Made by a program: the position numbers and the translations under genes. A stretch of DNA of 64,000 nt from Halomonas sp. ALS9 (lineage in GTDB: Bacteria > Pseudomonadota > Gammaproteobacteria > Pseudomonadales > Halomonadaceae), in contig NZ_LXRG01000231.1 in the NCBI RefSeq assembly GCF_001651035.1, positions 51,361 to 115,360 of the forward strand, read 5' to 3'. Below the pieces are notes generated by a model. The model was not told the origin of the DNA, ran no database searches, and saw only the letters and a program-made list of their open reading frames with translations. Position 1 is the stretch's first letter, and the number at the start of each line of letters is the position of its first letter. Of this stretch, positions 16,243-24,762 are shown one piece after another.

Positions 16243-17025
16243 TTACGGCGTTTCGCTGCCCATCATGTCGATCATTCGCTCATCGCTTGGCATACCCTGA
16301 ATACGATCAAGGCGCACGTTTCCGTCTTCTGTTTCACGCTGAAAAACTGAGGTGGGCGTGGCATACAGCCCCAGCTCTTCGAACAGTTGGTTGTTAGCAT
16401 ACACCTGTTCTTCAATTTCCCTTGGTTGGGCACTGGCTTCGATTTCTTTCTGGCCGCTCTCATGCGCATGCAGCGTAGCCGCTGGGTCGTCAGCGCCGAG
16501 AATGGCAGCTGCTTTGCCAGGACTGTCGGCGGCTAAAATACCGACCATGATGTGACGCAGTTGCACTTCACCCGCTTCTACCCAAGGGCGAACGTCCTGC
16601 CACAGCTGTTGGCAATAGGGGCAGTTGGCATCCGTGAAGGTATAAATCAGTCTGGGGGCATCCACGTCGCCGTCTTGAACCCAGTGGCTTTCGCTTAACA
16701 GTTGCCAGGTTTGTGCCTCTAGCGGTGCGCGCACATGCTCATCCAACTTTTCTTCGGTAAGGTCATTACCCTCGCTATCCATCAGCGTACCGACCAACGC
16801 ATGCTCGCCATCAGGTGTCAGATAAATCGCCATGTCCTGACCCTGCACGCTGGCGCCGTAGCCGCGCAAGCCGCCGGGGGCATCGAATTGGCCATGAATC
16901 TCCAAGCCCTGATCGGCCAGTGCCTGAATAGGGGCTGGGAGTTCATCGGCGTAGCTTGCAGAAGTGCCCCAAAGAGGTGTTAGTAGAAGAAGACAGCTAA
17001 TGGCAGAGTGGTGTTTCAAGTGCAT
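16243..17025 (-). CDS. Periplasmic DsbG/DsbC-like thiol:disulfide protein
   Basis: The protein has 260 residues from the ATG at 17025 (AAGG upstream; a TTG at 17061 is rejected). A signal peptide runs to about residue 27 (LLLLTPLWGTSASYA). A dimerisation-like N-terminal region precedes a thioredoxin fold with the active site NCPYC around residue 137 and the cis-proline loop ATPTSVF near residue 228. DsbG/DsbC proteins repair sulfenic acids or wrong disulfides in the periplasm. It is monocistronic and converges on the yedE-like gene. DsbG is more likely than DsbC by length and by the LxxSHWVQDG region, though not certain. Confidence 0.85.
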   Translation of the reverse strand: MHLKHHSAISCLLLLTPLWGTSASYADELPAPIQALADQGLEIHGQFDAPGGLRGYGASVQGQDMAIYLTPDGEHALVGTLMDSEGNDLTEEKLDEHVRAPLEAQTWQLLSESHWVQDGDVDAPRLIYTFTDANCPYCQQLWQDVRPWVEAGEVQLRHIMVGILAADSPGKAAAILGADDPAATLHAHESGQKEIEASAQPREIEEQVYANNQLFEELGLYATPTSVFQRETEDGNVRLDRIQGMPSDERMIDMMGSETP

Positions 17026-17126
17026 TGCAGCGCCTTGTTTGAATAAGAAGTGGAAGGCCAAGGGGTATGTGCATTATACATGGGGCGTTATACAGCAACT
17101 TATGTTTTCTAAGTATTTCGACGGTA

Positions 17127-18917
17127 TCAGCTGTCAGTCACCAACCAGCGTACCGCGTAAGGCGGAAGGGAACCTTCGGCGATCCAGGGGTTGCCAGGAT
17201 CCAGCGCTTGCCAGGCGTGTTTCTCAAGTGCCTGAGTAACTGCCTCACCCATATTCTCTAAGGGAAGCGGCAGATCGGTGACGTTATACAGCGCTAATAA
17301 ACGGCGGCCATCGTGCAGTGGGCCGCGCTCTACTGCCAACAGTTCCGGAGCCGAGACCACAACCCGCTGGGCGGCATTGGGGTGAAAGCAGGGTTCCTTG
17401 CGGCGTTGGTCTAATAGCCGATTTAAGGCGTGAAAAACATCGTGGGTGGGCGTTGATTGGCTATCCAATAGCAGGTCTAGCTCACTACGCTGCCAGCGCC
17501 GACGGTTGATCGAGCGCAGCCGCCCACTGCGCTCAACGCCTTCTACGTCATTCAGTGTGCCTGTCAGGGTGTGGATATACAGCGCGGGGATGCCTTGCAA
17601 ACTCAGCATAATCGCTTGGCTGCATAGAAAACGCGCAACCTGCCATGGGTCAGGGCCACGGCGGGTGCCACGCATGGCTTCAAACCAGGTGATATTGATC
17701 TCATAGGGCGTATCGCTGCCATCCGGGTTGCTACGCATGCTGACAAAGCCACCGAATTTGTGCATCAGCTCCAGCAGCGCGTCCCGCTCGTGGTCAGGCA
17801 GCAAGCCCTCCAGAGGGCGTACGCCAATACCGTCGTGACTGGCAGTGAAGTTGAGGTAAGTGCAGTGGTCGGGCAGTACCGGCAGGCTGGAAAGCCAGGT
17901 CTGTAGTGTGCTCGCTTCACCCCGGGTGAGGGTGTGCAACAGTAGGGGGGGGAGGGCAAATTGATACACCATATGAGCTTCGTCGGGCTGAGCTAGAGGC
18001 AGCCGATCTAAGCCAAAATAACTGATGTTTTCCTGGTGGGGCACATTGGTTTCGGTAATCAGCAGGGTGCCTGGAGCCACGTGATCCACAATCGCCCGCA
18101 GCAGCCGCACCACGGTGTGGGTTTCCGGCAAATGAATGCAGGCGGTACCCAATTTCTTCCACAGAAAGGCCACCGCATCCAAACGCACAATCCGCGTGCC
18201 TTGCTCCAGGTAGAACAGCAGAATGCCCACGAACTCGAGCAGCACATCCGGGTTTTCGAAGTTAAGGTCAAGCTGGTCTTCGGAGAAGGTCGCCCATAGA
18301 TAGCGGGTGCCGCGTCGAGTGGAAATGGGTACCAGTAGCGGGCTGCTGCGCGGGCGCACCACTTGGGAAACGTCGGTATCCGGGTCGACCTCGATAAAAT
18401 AGTCGCGCCCCGGCAGACTGCCGCTCAGATAATCGACAAACCACAGGGATTCCCTAGAGACATGGTTGAGCACTAGGTCGGCCATCAGGTCGTAGTGACT
18501 GGCGAGTTCGCGGATATGCGACCAGTCGCCGAGATCGGTGTTGACTTCCCGGTAGTGAATCACCGAAAAACCGTCGTCGCTGCTCCACGGAAAGAAGGGC
18601 AGAACGTGCACGCCGCTGATGCGATCGCCCAGCCGGGCTTGAAGAAAATCGCTAAGCACGGCCAGCGGTGGCTTATTCTCTTCGATAATCGAGTCACCAT
18701 AGCTGATCACCCACTGATCCTTTTCGCTCCAGAAAGGTGCGTTATTAGCGTTGGCTGCTACGGGGTTGGATGAAAAGGGGGCAAGCGACTGGAAATGCTC
18801 CAAACGCTGGTTTAAGCGGCGCTGCACTTCGCCTGCCCGGGGCCCGTAAAGGTGGCTGAGGTAGTCATGAACGGTATTTGAAAATGTGTCGTGGACGGTC
18901 TGCTCAAAGGGGGGCAT
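17127..18917 (-). CDS. ggaP: GH13_18 sugar phosphorylase, probably glucosylglycerate phosphorylase
   Basis: The protein has 596 residues from the ATG at 18917 with AGGAG upstream; the longer reading to 18968 lacks support. It resembles sucrose phosphorylase: LPFFPWSSDDGFSV, the nucleophile aspartate in RIVRLDAVAFLWK, the acid/base glutamate in LLITETNVP and the third acid in ASHDGIGVRP. In this subfamily several members cleave glucosylglycerate with phosphate to glucose-1-phosphate and glycerate. The GpgS and phosphatase genes 7-9 kb away support that substrate, so synthesis and recovery of the osmolyte are encoded nearby but not in one operon. Sucrose phosphorylase is the alternative. Confidence 0.8.
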   Translation of the reverse strand: MPPFEQTVHDTFSNTVHDYLSHLYGPRAGEVQRRLNQRLEHFQSLAPFSSNPVAANANNAPFWSEKDQWVISYGDSIIEENKPPLAVLSDFLQARLGDRISGVHVLPFFPWSSDDGFSVIHYREVNTDLGDWSHIRELASHYDLMADLVLNHVSRESLWFVDYLSGSLPGRDYFIEVDPDTDVSQVVRPRSSPLLVPISTRRGTRYLWATFSEDQLDLNFENPDVLLEFVGILLFYLEQGTRIVRLDAVAFLWKKLGTACIHLPETHTVVRLLRAIVDHVAPGTLLITETNVPHQENISYFGLDRLPLAQPDEAHMVYQFALPPLLLHTLTRGEASTLQTWLSSLPVLPDHCTYLNFTASHDGIGVRPLEGLLPDHERDALLELMHKFGGFVSMRSNPDGSDTPYEINITWFEAMRGTRRGPDPWQVARFLCSQAIMLSLQGIPALYIHTLTGTLNDVEGVERSGRLRSINRRRWQRSELDLLLDSQSTPTHDVFHALNRLLDQRRKEPCFHPNAAQRVVVSAPELLAVERGPLHDGRRLLALYNVTDLPLPLENMGEAVTQALEKHAWQALDPGNPWIAEGSLPPYAVRWLVTDS

Positions 18918-19127
18918 GGGTGACTCCTGATAAACAATCTGCCACAAACGCTGCAGCTTGTGTGCCAAATCGTTACAATACGTAGTTGATATCGCGCTTA
19001 AACACTAAGATACATTAGCTTATGGCAGTTGCTACTGCGAAACGCCATTAATAGCACACACATTGACAGGTTATAACACGCAAACTCGTGGAGCACGCCG
19101 ACACGAGCTGACAACAGGTTGACCGCC

Positions 19128-19607
19128 ATGCATTGCCCTTTTTGTGGTGCAAACGATACTCGAGTGACCGATTCGCGGCTGGTAGCCGACGGCGACCAGG
19201 TACGCCGTCGCCGCCAGTGTGCGAGCTGCCATGAGCGCTTTACCACCTACGAGACCGCTGAATTGGTAATGCCGCGGGTGGTGAAGTCCGATGGCTCCCG
19301 AGAGAGTTTTAATGAAGCCAAACTGCGGGCAGGCATGCTGCGCGCGCTGGAAAAACGCCCGGTCAGTGCTGAAGCCACTGAAGCGGCGGTGGAACGTATC
19401 CGTCAAACGTTGCGCGCTCGGGGTGATCGTGAGATCAATGCCCGGGATATCGGTGAGTCGGTCATGCAAGCGCTTAAAACCCTCGACCATGTGGCCTATA
19501 TCCGCTTTGCGTCGGTGTATCGCAAGTTTCAGGACTTGGATGAGTTTCGTGCTGAGATTGATCGGCTTTCCCAAGAGCCCTCAAACAAGAGCGGGCCGTC
19601 AAAATGA
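19128..19607 (+). CDS. nrdR: Transcriptional repressor NrdR
   Basis: The protein has 159 residues and starts at MHCPFCGANDTRV. The zinc ribbon is C-P-F-C at the start with C-A-S-C-H about 28 residues on, followed by the ATP-cone domain (PRVVKSDGSRESFNEAKLRAG). NrdR represses ribonucleotide reductase genes when dATP is high. The ATG at 19128 is preferred over a TTG at 19119, since NrdR always begins M-x-C-P-x-C. The stop overlaps the ribD start as ATGA, so nrdR heads the riboflavin operon, a common gammaproteobacterial order. Confidence 0.97.
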   Translation: MHCPFCGANDTRVTDSRLVADGDQVRRRRQCASCHERFTTYETAELVMPRVVKSDGSRESFNEAKLRAGMLRALEKRPVSAEATEAAVERIRQTLRARGDREINARDIGESVMQALKTLDHVAYIRFASVYRKFQDLDEFRAEIDRLSQEPSNKSGPSK

Positions 19608-20785
19608 GCAGCTTTAGCCAAGCCGACCACCGCTATATGGCGCGGGCGCTGCAACTGGCGAAAAAGGGCTTATATACCACGGATCCCAACCCGCGGGTCG
19701 GCTGTGTGATTGTGCGTGATGAGCAAATTGTCGGCGAAGGCTTCCACCTGCGTGCCGGTGAACCTCATGCCGAAATCCACGCGTTAAAGGCCGCCGGTGA
19801 TCGGGCCCAGGGTGCGACCGCCTACGTGACGTTGGAGCCCTGTTTCCACACCGGGCGCACCGGGCCCTGTGCGCTAGCATTGAAGAACGCCAGCGTGTCA
19901 CGGGTAGTGATCGCGATGGTGGATCCTAACCCCCAGGTGAGTGGTCGCGGCATTCGCATGCTTGAAGAGGGCGGTATTGAGGTTGCCGTGGGCTTGCTTG
20001 AGAGCGAAGCACGCGGGTTGAACCCAGGCTTTATTGCTCGCATGACCCAACAGCGTCCCTTTGTGCGCCTAAAAATGGCGATGAGTTTAGATGGCCGTAC
20101 CGCCATGGGATCCGGGGAGTCCCAGTGGATTACCGGGCCCGAAGCGCGTACCCAGGTACAGCGGCTGCGGGCGCGCTCCAGCGCCATATTGAGCGGTGTG
20201 GAGTCGCTTATTATGGACGACTCACGGCTAACGCTACGCAAAGAGCAACTGCATCTCGATAATGTTGACGACGTGGTTCGCCGCCAGCCGCTGCGGGTGA
20301 TTTTAGATACCCACTTGCGCTTACCCCTGGCGGCGGCCTGTTTAAGCGAGCCAGGGCGGACGCTAGTGATCACTACGCCAGACCACTCGGAAGAGAAGCG
20401 TGAACGGCTAATCCAAGCGGGTGCGGAAGTGCAGATAGTGCCCGCTGGGAGCGATGGCCGTATCGATCTAGTGGCAATGCTGCAGTGGTTAGCGGAAAAT
20501 GAGCAGGTTAACGAACTGCTGGTGGAAACCGGTGCGACGCTGGCAGGCGCTATGCTTGATGCGGCGCTGGTCGATGAACTGCAGCTGTTCGTCGCCCCCA
20601 CGCTGTTAGGTGGCGAAGCACGGCCGCTTTTTGCGCTGCCAGGGCTCTCGCGTATGGCCGACCAGCGGCGTTTAACCATCCATGATATGCGCGCAGTGGG
20701 GCGTGATTGGCGCATTATCGCTTCTCCTCAGGCGACTAGCGCAACGGGCGCATCTGGTGAATTTAGCGAGAGCAAGGTACCCTGA
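19604..20785 (+). CDS. ribD: Bifunctional pyrimidine deaminase/reductase RibD
   Basis: The protein has 393 residues. The N-terminal deaminase domain shows the zinc motif HAEIHAL and PCFHTGRTGPC (about residues 50-90). The C-terminal reductase domain carries RPFVRLKMAMSLDGRTA and LVETGATLAGAML. It performs the second and third steps of riboflavin synthesis. It is translationally coupled to nrdR. The riboflavin synthase gene ribE, often placed after ribD, is absent from the gap that follows. Confidence 0.97.
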   Translation: MSSFSQADHRYMARALQLAKKGLYTTDPNPRVGCVIVRDEQIVGEGFHLRAGEPHAEIHALKAAGDRAQGATAYVTLEPCFHTGRTGPCALALKNASVSRVVIAMVDPNPQVSGRGIRMLEEGGIEVAVGLLESEARGLNPGFIARMTQQRPFVRLKMAMSLDGRTAMGSGESQWITGPEARTQVQRLRARSSAILSGVESLIMDDSRLTLRKEQLHLDNVDDVVRRQPLRVILDTHLRLPLAAACLSEPGRTLVITTPDHSEEKRERLIQAGAEVQIVPAGSDGRIDLVAMLQWLAENEQVNELLVETGATLAGAMLDAALVDELQLFVAPTLLGGEARPLFALPGLSRMADQRRLTIHDMRAVGRDWRIIASPQATSATGASGEFSESKVP

Positions 20786-20786
20786 T

Positions 20787-20812
20787 GCGCAAAATCATGA
20801 CTAATTTTGCGC
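20787..20812. other. Perfect inverted repeat after ribD
   Basis: GCGCAAAAT (20787-20795) and ATTTTGCGC (20804-20812) are separated by 8 nt. The repeat begins right after the ribD stop. It has no T-run, so it may be an RNA-processing or partial-termination hairpin in the ribD-ribBA spacer. Confidence 0.55.
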
Positions 20813-20823
20813 GGTACGTTTTC

Positions 20824-20873
20824 TTCGTGACGACCGTTCGTGACAACCGTTCATGAAAACCTTCGTGACAACA
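20824..20873. repeat. Four 12-13-nt tandem repeats in the ribD-ribBA spacer
   Basis: The units TTCGTGACGACCG (20824), TTCGTGACAACCG (20837), TTCATGAAAACC (20850) and TTCGTGACAACA (20862) end 15 nt before the ribBA start codon. The third unit creates a spurious in-frame ATG at 20853. Confidence 0.85.
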
Positions 20874-20888
20874 TTGACTGGAGATTCC

Positions 20889-22055
20889 ATGGCGCACCCC
20901 TCCTCTAGAGGCTTAGCCCCTATCGCCGAGCTGGTTGAAGATATTCGCCAGGGCAAAATGGTGATTCTCATGGACGATGAGGATCGCGAAAATGAAGGTG
21001 ATATCATCATGGCCGCAGAAAAAGTGCAGGCCGAGCATATCAACTTTATGGCCCGTTTCGCCCGTGGCTTGATCTGTATGCCGATGACCCGGGCCCGCTG
21101 CGAGCAGCTTAATTTGCCGCTGATGGTTCGTGATAACGGCTCTGGTTTTGGTACCAAATTTACCCTGTCGATTGAGGCCACCGAAGGCGTCACGACCGGT
21201 ATTTCCGCGGCGGATCGAGCGCGCACAGTGCAGGCAGCGGCAGCACCCCATGCCAAACCGTCCGATATCGTCCAGCCGGGCCATATCTTTCCGTTGATGG
21301 CAGAGCCGGGCGGCGTGTTGCGCCGTGCAGGGCATACGGAAGCAGCGTGTGATTTGGCGGCACTGGCAGGCTGTGACCCTAGCGGTGTAATCTGCGAAGT
21401 CATGAACGATGATGGCAGCATGGCGCGTCGTCCTGAACTCGAAGCTTTTGCCCAAGAGCACGACATTAAAATCGGCACCATCGCCGATCTGATTCACTAC
21501 CGCATCGTTAATGAGCAGACCATCGATCATCTGGAAGCGTCGACAGTGATGACTTCCCATGGCGAACTGACGCTGCACGTGTTCCGTGATCGCATTCAGG
21601 GCGCCCATCATTTGGCGCTGGTGAACGGTCAACCAACACCTGAACAGGCCACCACTGTGCGCGTGCACCTCACCGATACGCTGCGCGACGTGATGGGTTT
21701 AATGAAAGACGAACAGTGCCGCTGGGATGCTCACCGGGCGTTGGAAGAGATTGCCGGTTCCACGCCAGGCGTGTTTGTGTTGATCGATGACGGCCGCCCG
21801 CATCAAGATTTAAAAGATCAGCTGGATATCTTTTTGGATCGCGTGCGCCAGCCGCGTACCAGTGATTCTGACGGTGCCGGTAACTATTTAACTATCGGCA
21901 CCGGTTCACAGATTCTGCGCTATTTAGGCGTAGGTAAAATGCGCTTACTTAGCTCACCGTGGAAGTTCTCCGCGTTGTCCGGCTTTGACCTTGAAGTTGT
22001 TGAGCGTCTGGGGCCCAACGACACGACGTATGAGCCAACCTCTCAGCAGGACTAA
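20889..22055 (+). CDS. ribB: DHBP synthase with degenerate GTP cyclohydrolase II domain (RibBA/RibBX type)
   Basis: The protein has 388 residues from the ATG at 20889 with TGGAG upstream; an ATG at 20853 lies in repeat DNA and is rejected. The N-terminal 200 residues are a complete 3,4-dihydroxy-2-butanone-4-phosphate synthase (MDDEDRENEGDI, RAGHTEAACDLA). The C-terminal half has the length of GTP cyclohydrolase II, but the zinc-binding cysteine cluster (C-x10-C-x-C) is missing; the region reads LVNGQPTPEQATTVRVHLTD instead. The second activity is therefore probably lost, and a separate ribA gene is expected elsewhere. Confidence 0.93.
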   Translation: MAHPSSRGLAPIAELVEDIRQGKMVILMDDEDRENEGDIIMAAEKVQAEHINFMARFARGLICMPMTRARCEQLNLPLMVRDNGSGFGTKFTLSIEATEGVTTGISAADRARTVQAAAAPHAKPSDIVQPGHIFPLMAEPGGVLRRAGHTEAACDLAALAGCDPSGVICEVMNDDGSMARRPELEAFAQEHDIKIGTIADLIHYRIVNEQTIDHLEASTVMTSHGELTLHVFRDRIQGAHHLALVNGQPTPEQATTVRVHLTDTLRDVMGLMKDEQCRWDAHRALEEIAGSTPGVFVLIDDGRPHQDLKDQLDIFLDRVRQPRTSDSDGAGNYLTIGTGSQILRYLGVGKMRLLSSPWKFSALSGFDLEVVERLGPNDTTYEPTSQQD

Positions 22056-22097
22056 TTCAGCAGGACTAGTTCAGCAAGACTCATTTAGCAGGAATAA
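22042..22097. repeat. Four 14-nt tandem repeats from the ribBA stop codon to the ribH ribosome-binding site
   Basis: The units CTCAGCAGGACTAA (22042), TTCAGCAGGACTAG (22056), TTCAGCAAGACTCA (22070) and TTTAGCAGGAATAA (22084) are tandem copies. The first encodes the last residues and stop of ribBA, and the last supplies AGGA for ribH. The spacer appears to be made of duplicated gene-end sequence. Confidence 0.9.
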
Positions 22098-22101
22098 ATT
22101 G

Positions 22102-22590
22102 ATGCACTCCTTGACGCAAGTTGAAGGTACCTTTGTTGATGTCGATGGCCACTATGTCATCGTGGTCGGCCGTTTTAACCATCACGTGGTGGATAGCCTG
22201 GTGGAAGGCGCTGTTGATAGCTTGACCCGCCACGGCGTAGACGCCGAGCATATTCATATTGTTCACGTGCCGGGTGCCTGGGAGCTGCCGTTGGCGGTGA
22301 AGCGCGTGCTGAAGGTGATGAAACCCGATGCAGTGATTGCCTTGGGCGCGGTGATCCGCGGTGGAACGCCTCACTTTGAGTACGTGGCGGGTGGCTGTAA
22401 TACCGCGATCAACCACTTGCAGCTTGAGTTTGATACCCCGGTGGCTAACGGCGTGTTAACCGTTGAAAGCATCGAACAAGCGATTGAGCGTGCGGGCACC
22501 AAAGCCGGTAACAAGGGCACTGAAGCTGCTATGGCGGCCATGGAAATGGTCTCCTTGCTGCGCGCGCTGCCGTTAGGAGATAACCAATGA
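22102..22590 (+). CDS. ribH: 6,7-dimethyl-8-ribityllumazine synthase RibH
   Basis: The protein has 162 residues from the ATG at 22102 (AGGAATAA upstream); the much longer reading starting in ribBA is not real. Hallmarks are VVGRFNHHVVDSL near the N-terminus, VPGAWELPLAVKRV, LGAVIRGGTPHFEYVAGG and GVLTVESIEQA. It condenses the RibB and RibD products to lumazine and assembles as a capsid or decamer. The end overlaps nusB as ATGA. Confidence 0.97.
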   Translation: MHSLTQVEGTFVDVDGHYVIVVGRFNHHVVDSLVEGAVDSLTRHGVDAEHIHIVHVPGAWELPLAVKRVLKVMKPDAVIALGAVIRGGTPHFEYVAGGCNTAINHLQLEFDTPVANGVLTVESIEQAIERAGTKAGNKGTEAAMAAMEMVSLLRALPLGDNQ

Positions 22591-23081
22591 GCGAGCGTAA
22601 ACCCTCTGCCGCTCAGCAGGGCCGCCACGCGGCGCGTGAGTTAACCGTGCAGGGGCTTTATCAGTGGCACATGACGGGTAAATCCATCACTACGATTGAA
22701 GCCGAGTTTCGTAGCCAGGTGGCTGATGATGATCTGGAAGATCATGAAAACTGGGTCAAGGTAATGGAAATTGCCGATAAGGCGCTGTTTCACGAGTTGC
22801 TGCATAATACCGTGCGTTTTAAGGCGGAACTGGATCGTGAAATCTCCCCTCTGCTAGACCGTCGGCTGGAAGATCTTGATGCGGTCGAGTTGGCAATTTT
22901 GCGCTTAGGCGCTTACGAGCTTTCCCGGCGCATGGAAGTACCCTATCGTGTAGTGATTAACGAAGGCGTTGAGTTGGCCAAGTCATTTGGCGCCACCGAC
23001 GGCCATAAATACGTGAACGGCATTCTCGACAAGCTGGCGATTCGCTTGCGCAGTGCCGAGGTCACCGCTCGCCGTCTTTGA
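22587..23081 (+). CDS. nusB: Transcription antitermination factor NusB
   Basis: The protein has 164 residues and is all-helical, with the family signatures ARELTVQGLYQW near the N-terminus and VPYRVVINEGVELAKSFGATDGHKYVNGILD at the C-terminus (about residues 112-142). NusB with NusE binds boxA in rRNA leaders. It sits in the standard place between ribH and thiL. Confidence 0.97.
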   Translation: MSERKPSAAQQGRHAARELTVQGLYQWHMTGKSITTIEAEFRSQVADDDLEDHENWVKVMEIADKALFHELLHNTVRFKAELDREISPLLDRRLEDLDAVELAILRLGAYELSRRMEVPYRVVINEGVELAKSFGATDGHKYVNGILDKLAIRLRSAEVTARRL

Positions 23082-23117
23082 ACGCGAGCGGTATGCCAAT
23101 GCGTTTAAGGGGCCTTT

Positions 23118-24107
23118 GTGCTTGCCGAATTTGATTTGATTCGACGCTACTTTATGTCGTCGCAGGAGGCGTCGACCGCGTCAAATGGCGTCACACTAGG
23201 ATGTGGAGACGATGCCACGCTACTGGTACCGCAAGCCAGCCAACAGCTGGCTGTAAGCGTTGATACCTCGGTAGTGGATGTACACTTTCCCCGTGAAGCC
23301 CCGCCGTTCGCGGTGGGTCATCGTGCCTTGGCCGTTGCGCTGAGCGATTTGGCCGCTATGGGGGCGACTTCACGCTGGTGCTTAATGGCGTTGACTCTGG
23401 ATCAGCGCCAATTTGCCGATGATGATGCGGCACACGCTTGGCTGGCCGACTATGCGCATGGCTTTCATGCTCTGAGTCAGCAACACGCCACGACGCTGGT
23501 GGGGGGGGACGTCACTTCTGGTGCGCTCTCTATAGGCGTAACCGTGATGGGTGAAGTCCCAGTGGGCGCAGCCTTGACCCGTGGCGGTGCCCAAGCGGGA
23601 GATTTGATTGCCGTCACTGGTGCATTGGGCGGTGGCGCAGGCGGGCTGACACTTTGGCAGCAGGGGGAGCGTGATCTGGCGCATCCGCTGTTAAGCCGCT
23701 ATCTATTGCCGCAGCCGCGCTTGGCAGCAGGCCTGGCGCTACGTGGCCTAGCTACCGCGGCACTGGATATTTCCGACGGGCTGCTGGCCGACCTGGCACA
23801 TCTTCGCGAGGCTTCGCAAGTAGGCGCCGTCATCTCGTTAGACGCGCTACCACTAGCAGACGAGCTGGAAAGCACGCTAGGCCGGGAGGCAGCTTTACAG
23901 GCGGCGCTTTCCGGCGGCGATGATTATGAGCTGCTAGTAACGTTAAGTGCCAACGACGTAGCCAAGGCGCAGCAGCGCCTTGCGCCATTAGGCTTGACGC
24001 TGACCATCATTGGCCACTGCTGTGAAGCGCTCGGGGTGAGTGCCTCTGACCAGAGTGACCTAAACAGCTACGCCGGCTGGCAGCATTTTAGTGGGGAAGC
24101 GCCATGA
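23118..24107 (+). CDS. thiL: Thiamine-monophosphate kinase ThiL
   Basis: The protein has 329 residues. The GTG start with AAGGGG upstream gives the usual LAEFDLIRRYF opening. The ATP- and magnesium-binding motifs are GCGDDATLL, LDISDGLLADLAHL and SGGDDYELLV. It phosphorylates thiamine monophosphate to the diphosphate cofactor. It overlaps pgpA as ATGA. Confidence 0.97.
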   Translation: MLAEFDLIRRYFMSSQEASTASNGVTLGCGDDATLLVPQASQQLAVSVDTSVVDVHFPREAPPFAVGHRALAVALSDLAAMGATSRWCLMALTLDQRQFADDDAAHAWLADYAHGFHALSQQHATTLVGGDVTSGALSIGVTVMGEVPVGAALTRGGAQAGDLIAVTGALGGGAGGLTLWQQGERDLAHPLLSRYLLPQPRLAAGLALRGLATAALDISDGLLADLAHLREASQVGAVISLDALPLADELESTLGREAALQAALSGGDDYELLVTLSANDVAKAQQRLAPLGLTLTIIGHCCEALGVSASDQSDLNSYAGWQHFSGEAP

Positions 24108-24577
24108 ATCGTGCACCTAAAAGTGTCTGGCGTCGCCCAACGCATTTTTTTGCCTTTGGTTTAGGCAGTGGTACGGTGCCTTGGGCACCGGGCACCTTTG
24201 GCACGCTAGCGGCAATTCCGTTTTACTGGATGATGGCGGAATTGCCCCTGGGGTGGTACCTGAGTATTTGTTTAGTCGCCTTTGTTGTCGGCGTTTGGCT
24301 ATGCGATAAAACGTCTCATGACTTAGGCGTACACGACCACTCCGGTATCGTTTGGGATGAGTTTGTGGGGTACTGGCTAACCATGGCGGCGGTGCCTTTT
24401 TCCTGGGAAGCAGCGTTATGGGGCTTCATTGTGTTCCGCATCTTCGATGTCTTTAAACCCTGGCCGATACGCTGGGCAGACCGCCGCGTCGCGGGCGGTT
24501 TTGGCATTATGATTGATGATGTAATGGCAGGGGTCTACGCCTGGAGTACTATGCACCTGTGGTTCTGGCTACACTAA
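24104..24577 (+). CDS. pgpA: Phosphatidylglycerophosphatase A
   Basis: The protein has 157 residues and is an inner-membrane protein with the PgpA motif GSGTVPWAPGTFGTLAA and DEFVGYW, plus helices at about 40-60 and 90-125. It removes phosphate from phosphatidylglycerophosphate to give phosphatidylglycerol. It is the last gene of the nrdR-rib-nusB-thiL operon. A 7-nt tandem repeat begins 6 nt after its stop. Confidence 0.97.
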   Translation: MNRAPKSVWRRPTHFFAFGLGSGTVPWAPGTFGTLAAIPFYWMMAELPLGWYLSICLVAFVVGVWLCDKTSHDLGVHDHSGIVWDEFVGYWLTMAAVPFSWEAALWGFIVFRIFDVFKPWPIRWADRRVAGGFGIMIDDVMAGVYAWSTMHLWFWLH

Positions 24578-24583
24578 ACTGAT

Positions 24584-24699
24584 TAAGTGGTAAGTGGTAA
24601 GTGGTAAGTGGTAAGTGGTAAGTGGTAAGTGGTAAGTGGTAAGTGGTAAGTGGTAAGTGGTAAGTGGTAAGTGGTAAGTGGTAAGTGGTAAGTGGTAAG
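24584..24699. repeat. Perfect heptanucleotide tandem array (TAAGTGG), 16 copies plus TAAG
   Basis: Sixteen exact copies of TAAGTGG run from 24584 to 24695, followed by a partial copy, TAAG (24696-24699). There is no internal variation. The array lies between the pgpA stop and the DUF945 gene. On the minus strand it produces a false low-complexity ORF. Its purity suggests recent or ongoing slippage, so copy number should vary between strains. Confidence 0.99.
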
Positions 24700-24762
24700 C
24701 AGGGGCGGTTGATAACTTTTTCGAGTGCATTGGCTGCAAGGCGTTAGCTTCAAGGAGGTAGC

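Noticed and set aside
19822..20715. 297-residue ORF opposite ribD
   Set aside because: Antisense shadow of a clear gene, with serine/arginine-rich low-information sequence.
20786..20888. FMN riboswitch before ribBA
   Set aside because: The spacer is only about 100 nt, lacks the conserved FMN-aptamer motifs and is made of a hairpin and 13-nt repeats.
20913..21668. 251-residue ORF opposite ribBA
   Set aside because: Antisense shadow with histidine-rich low-information sequence and no ribosome site.
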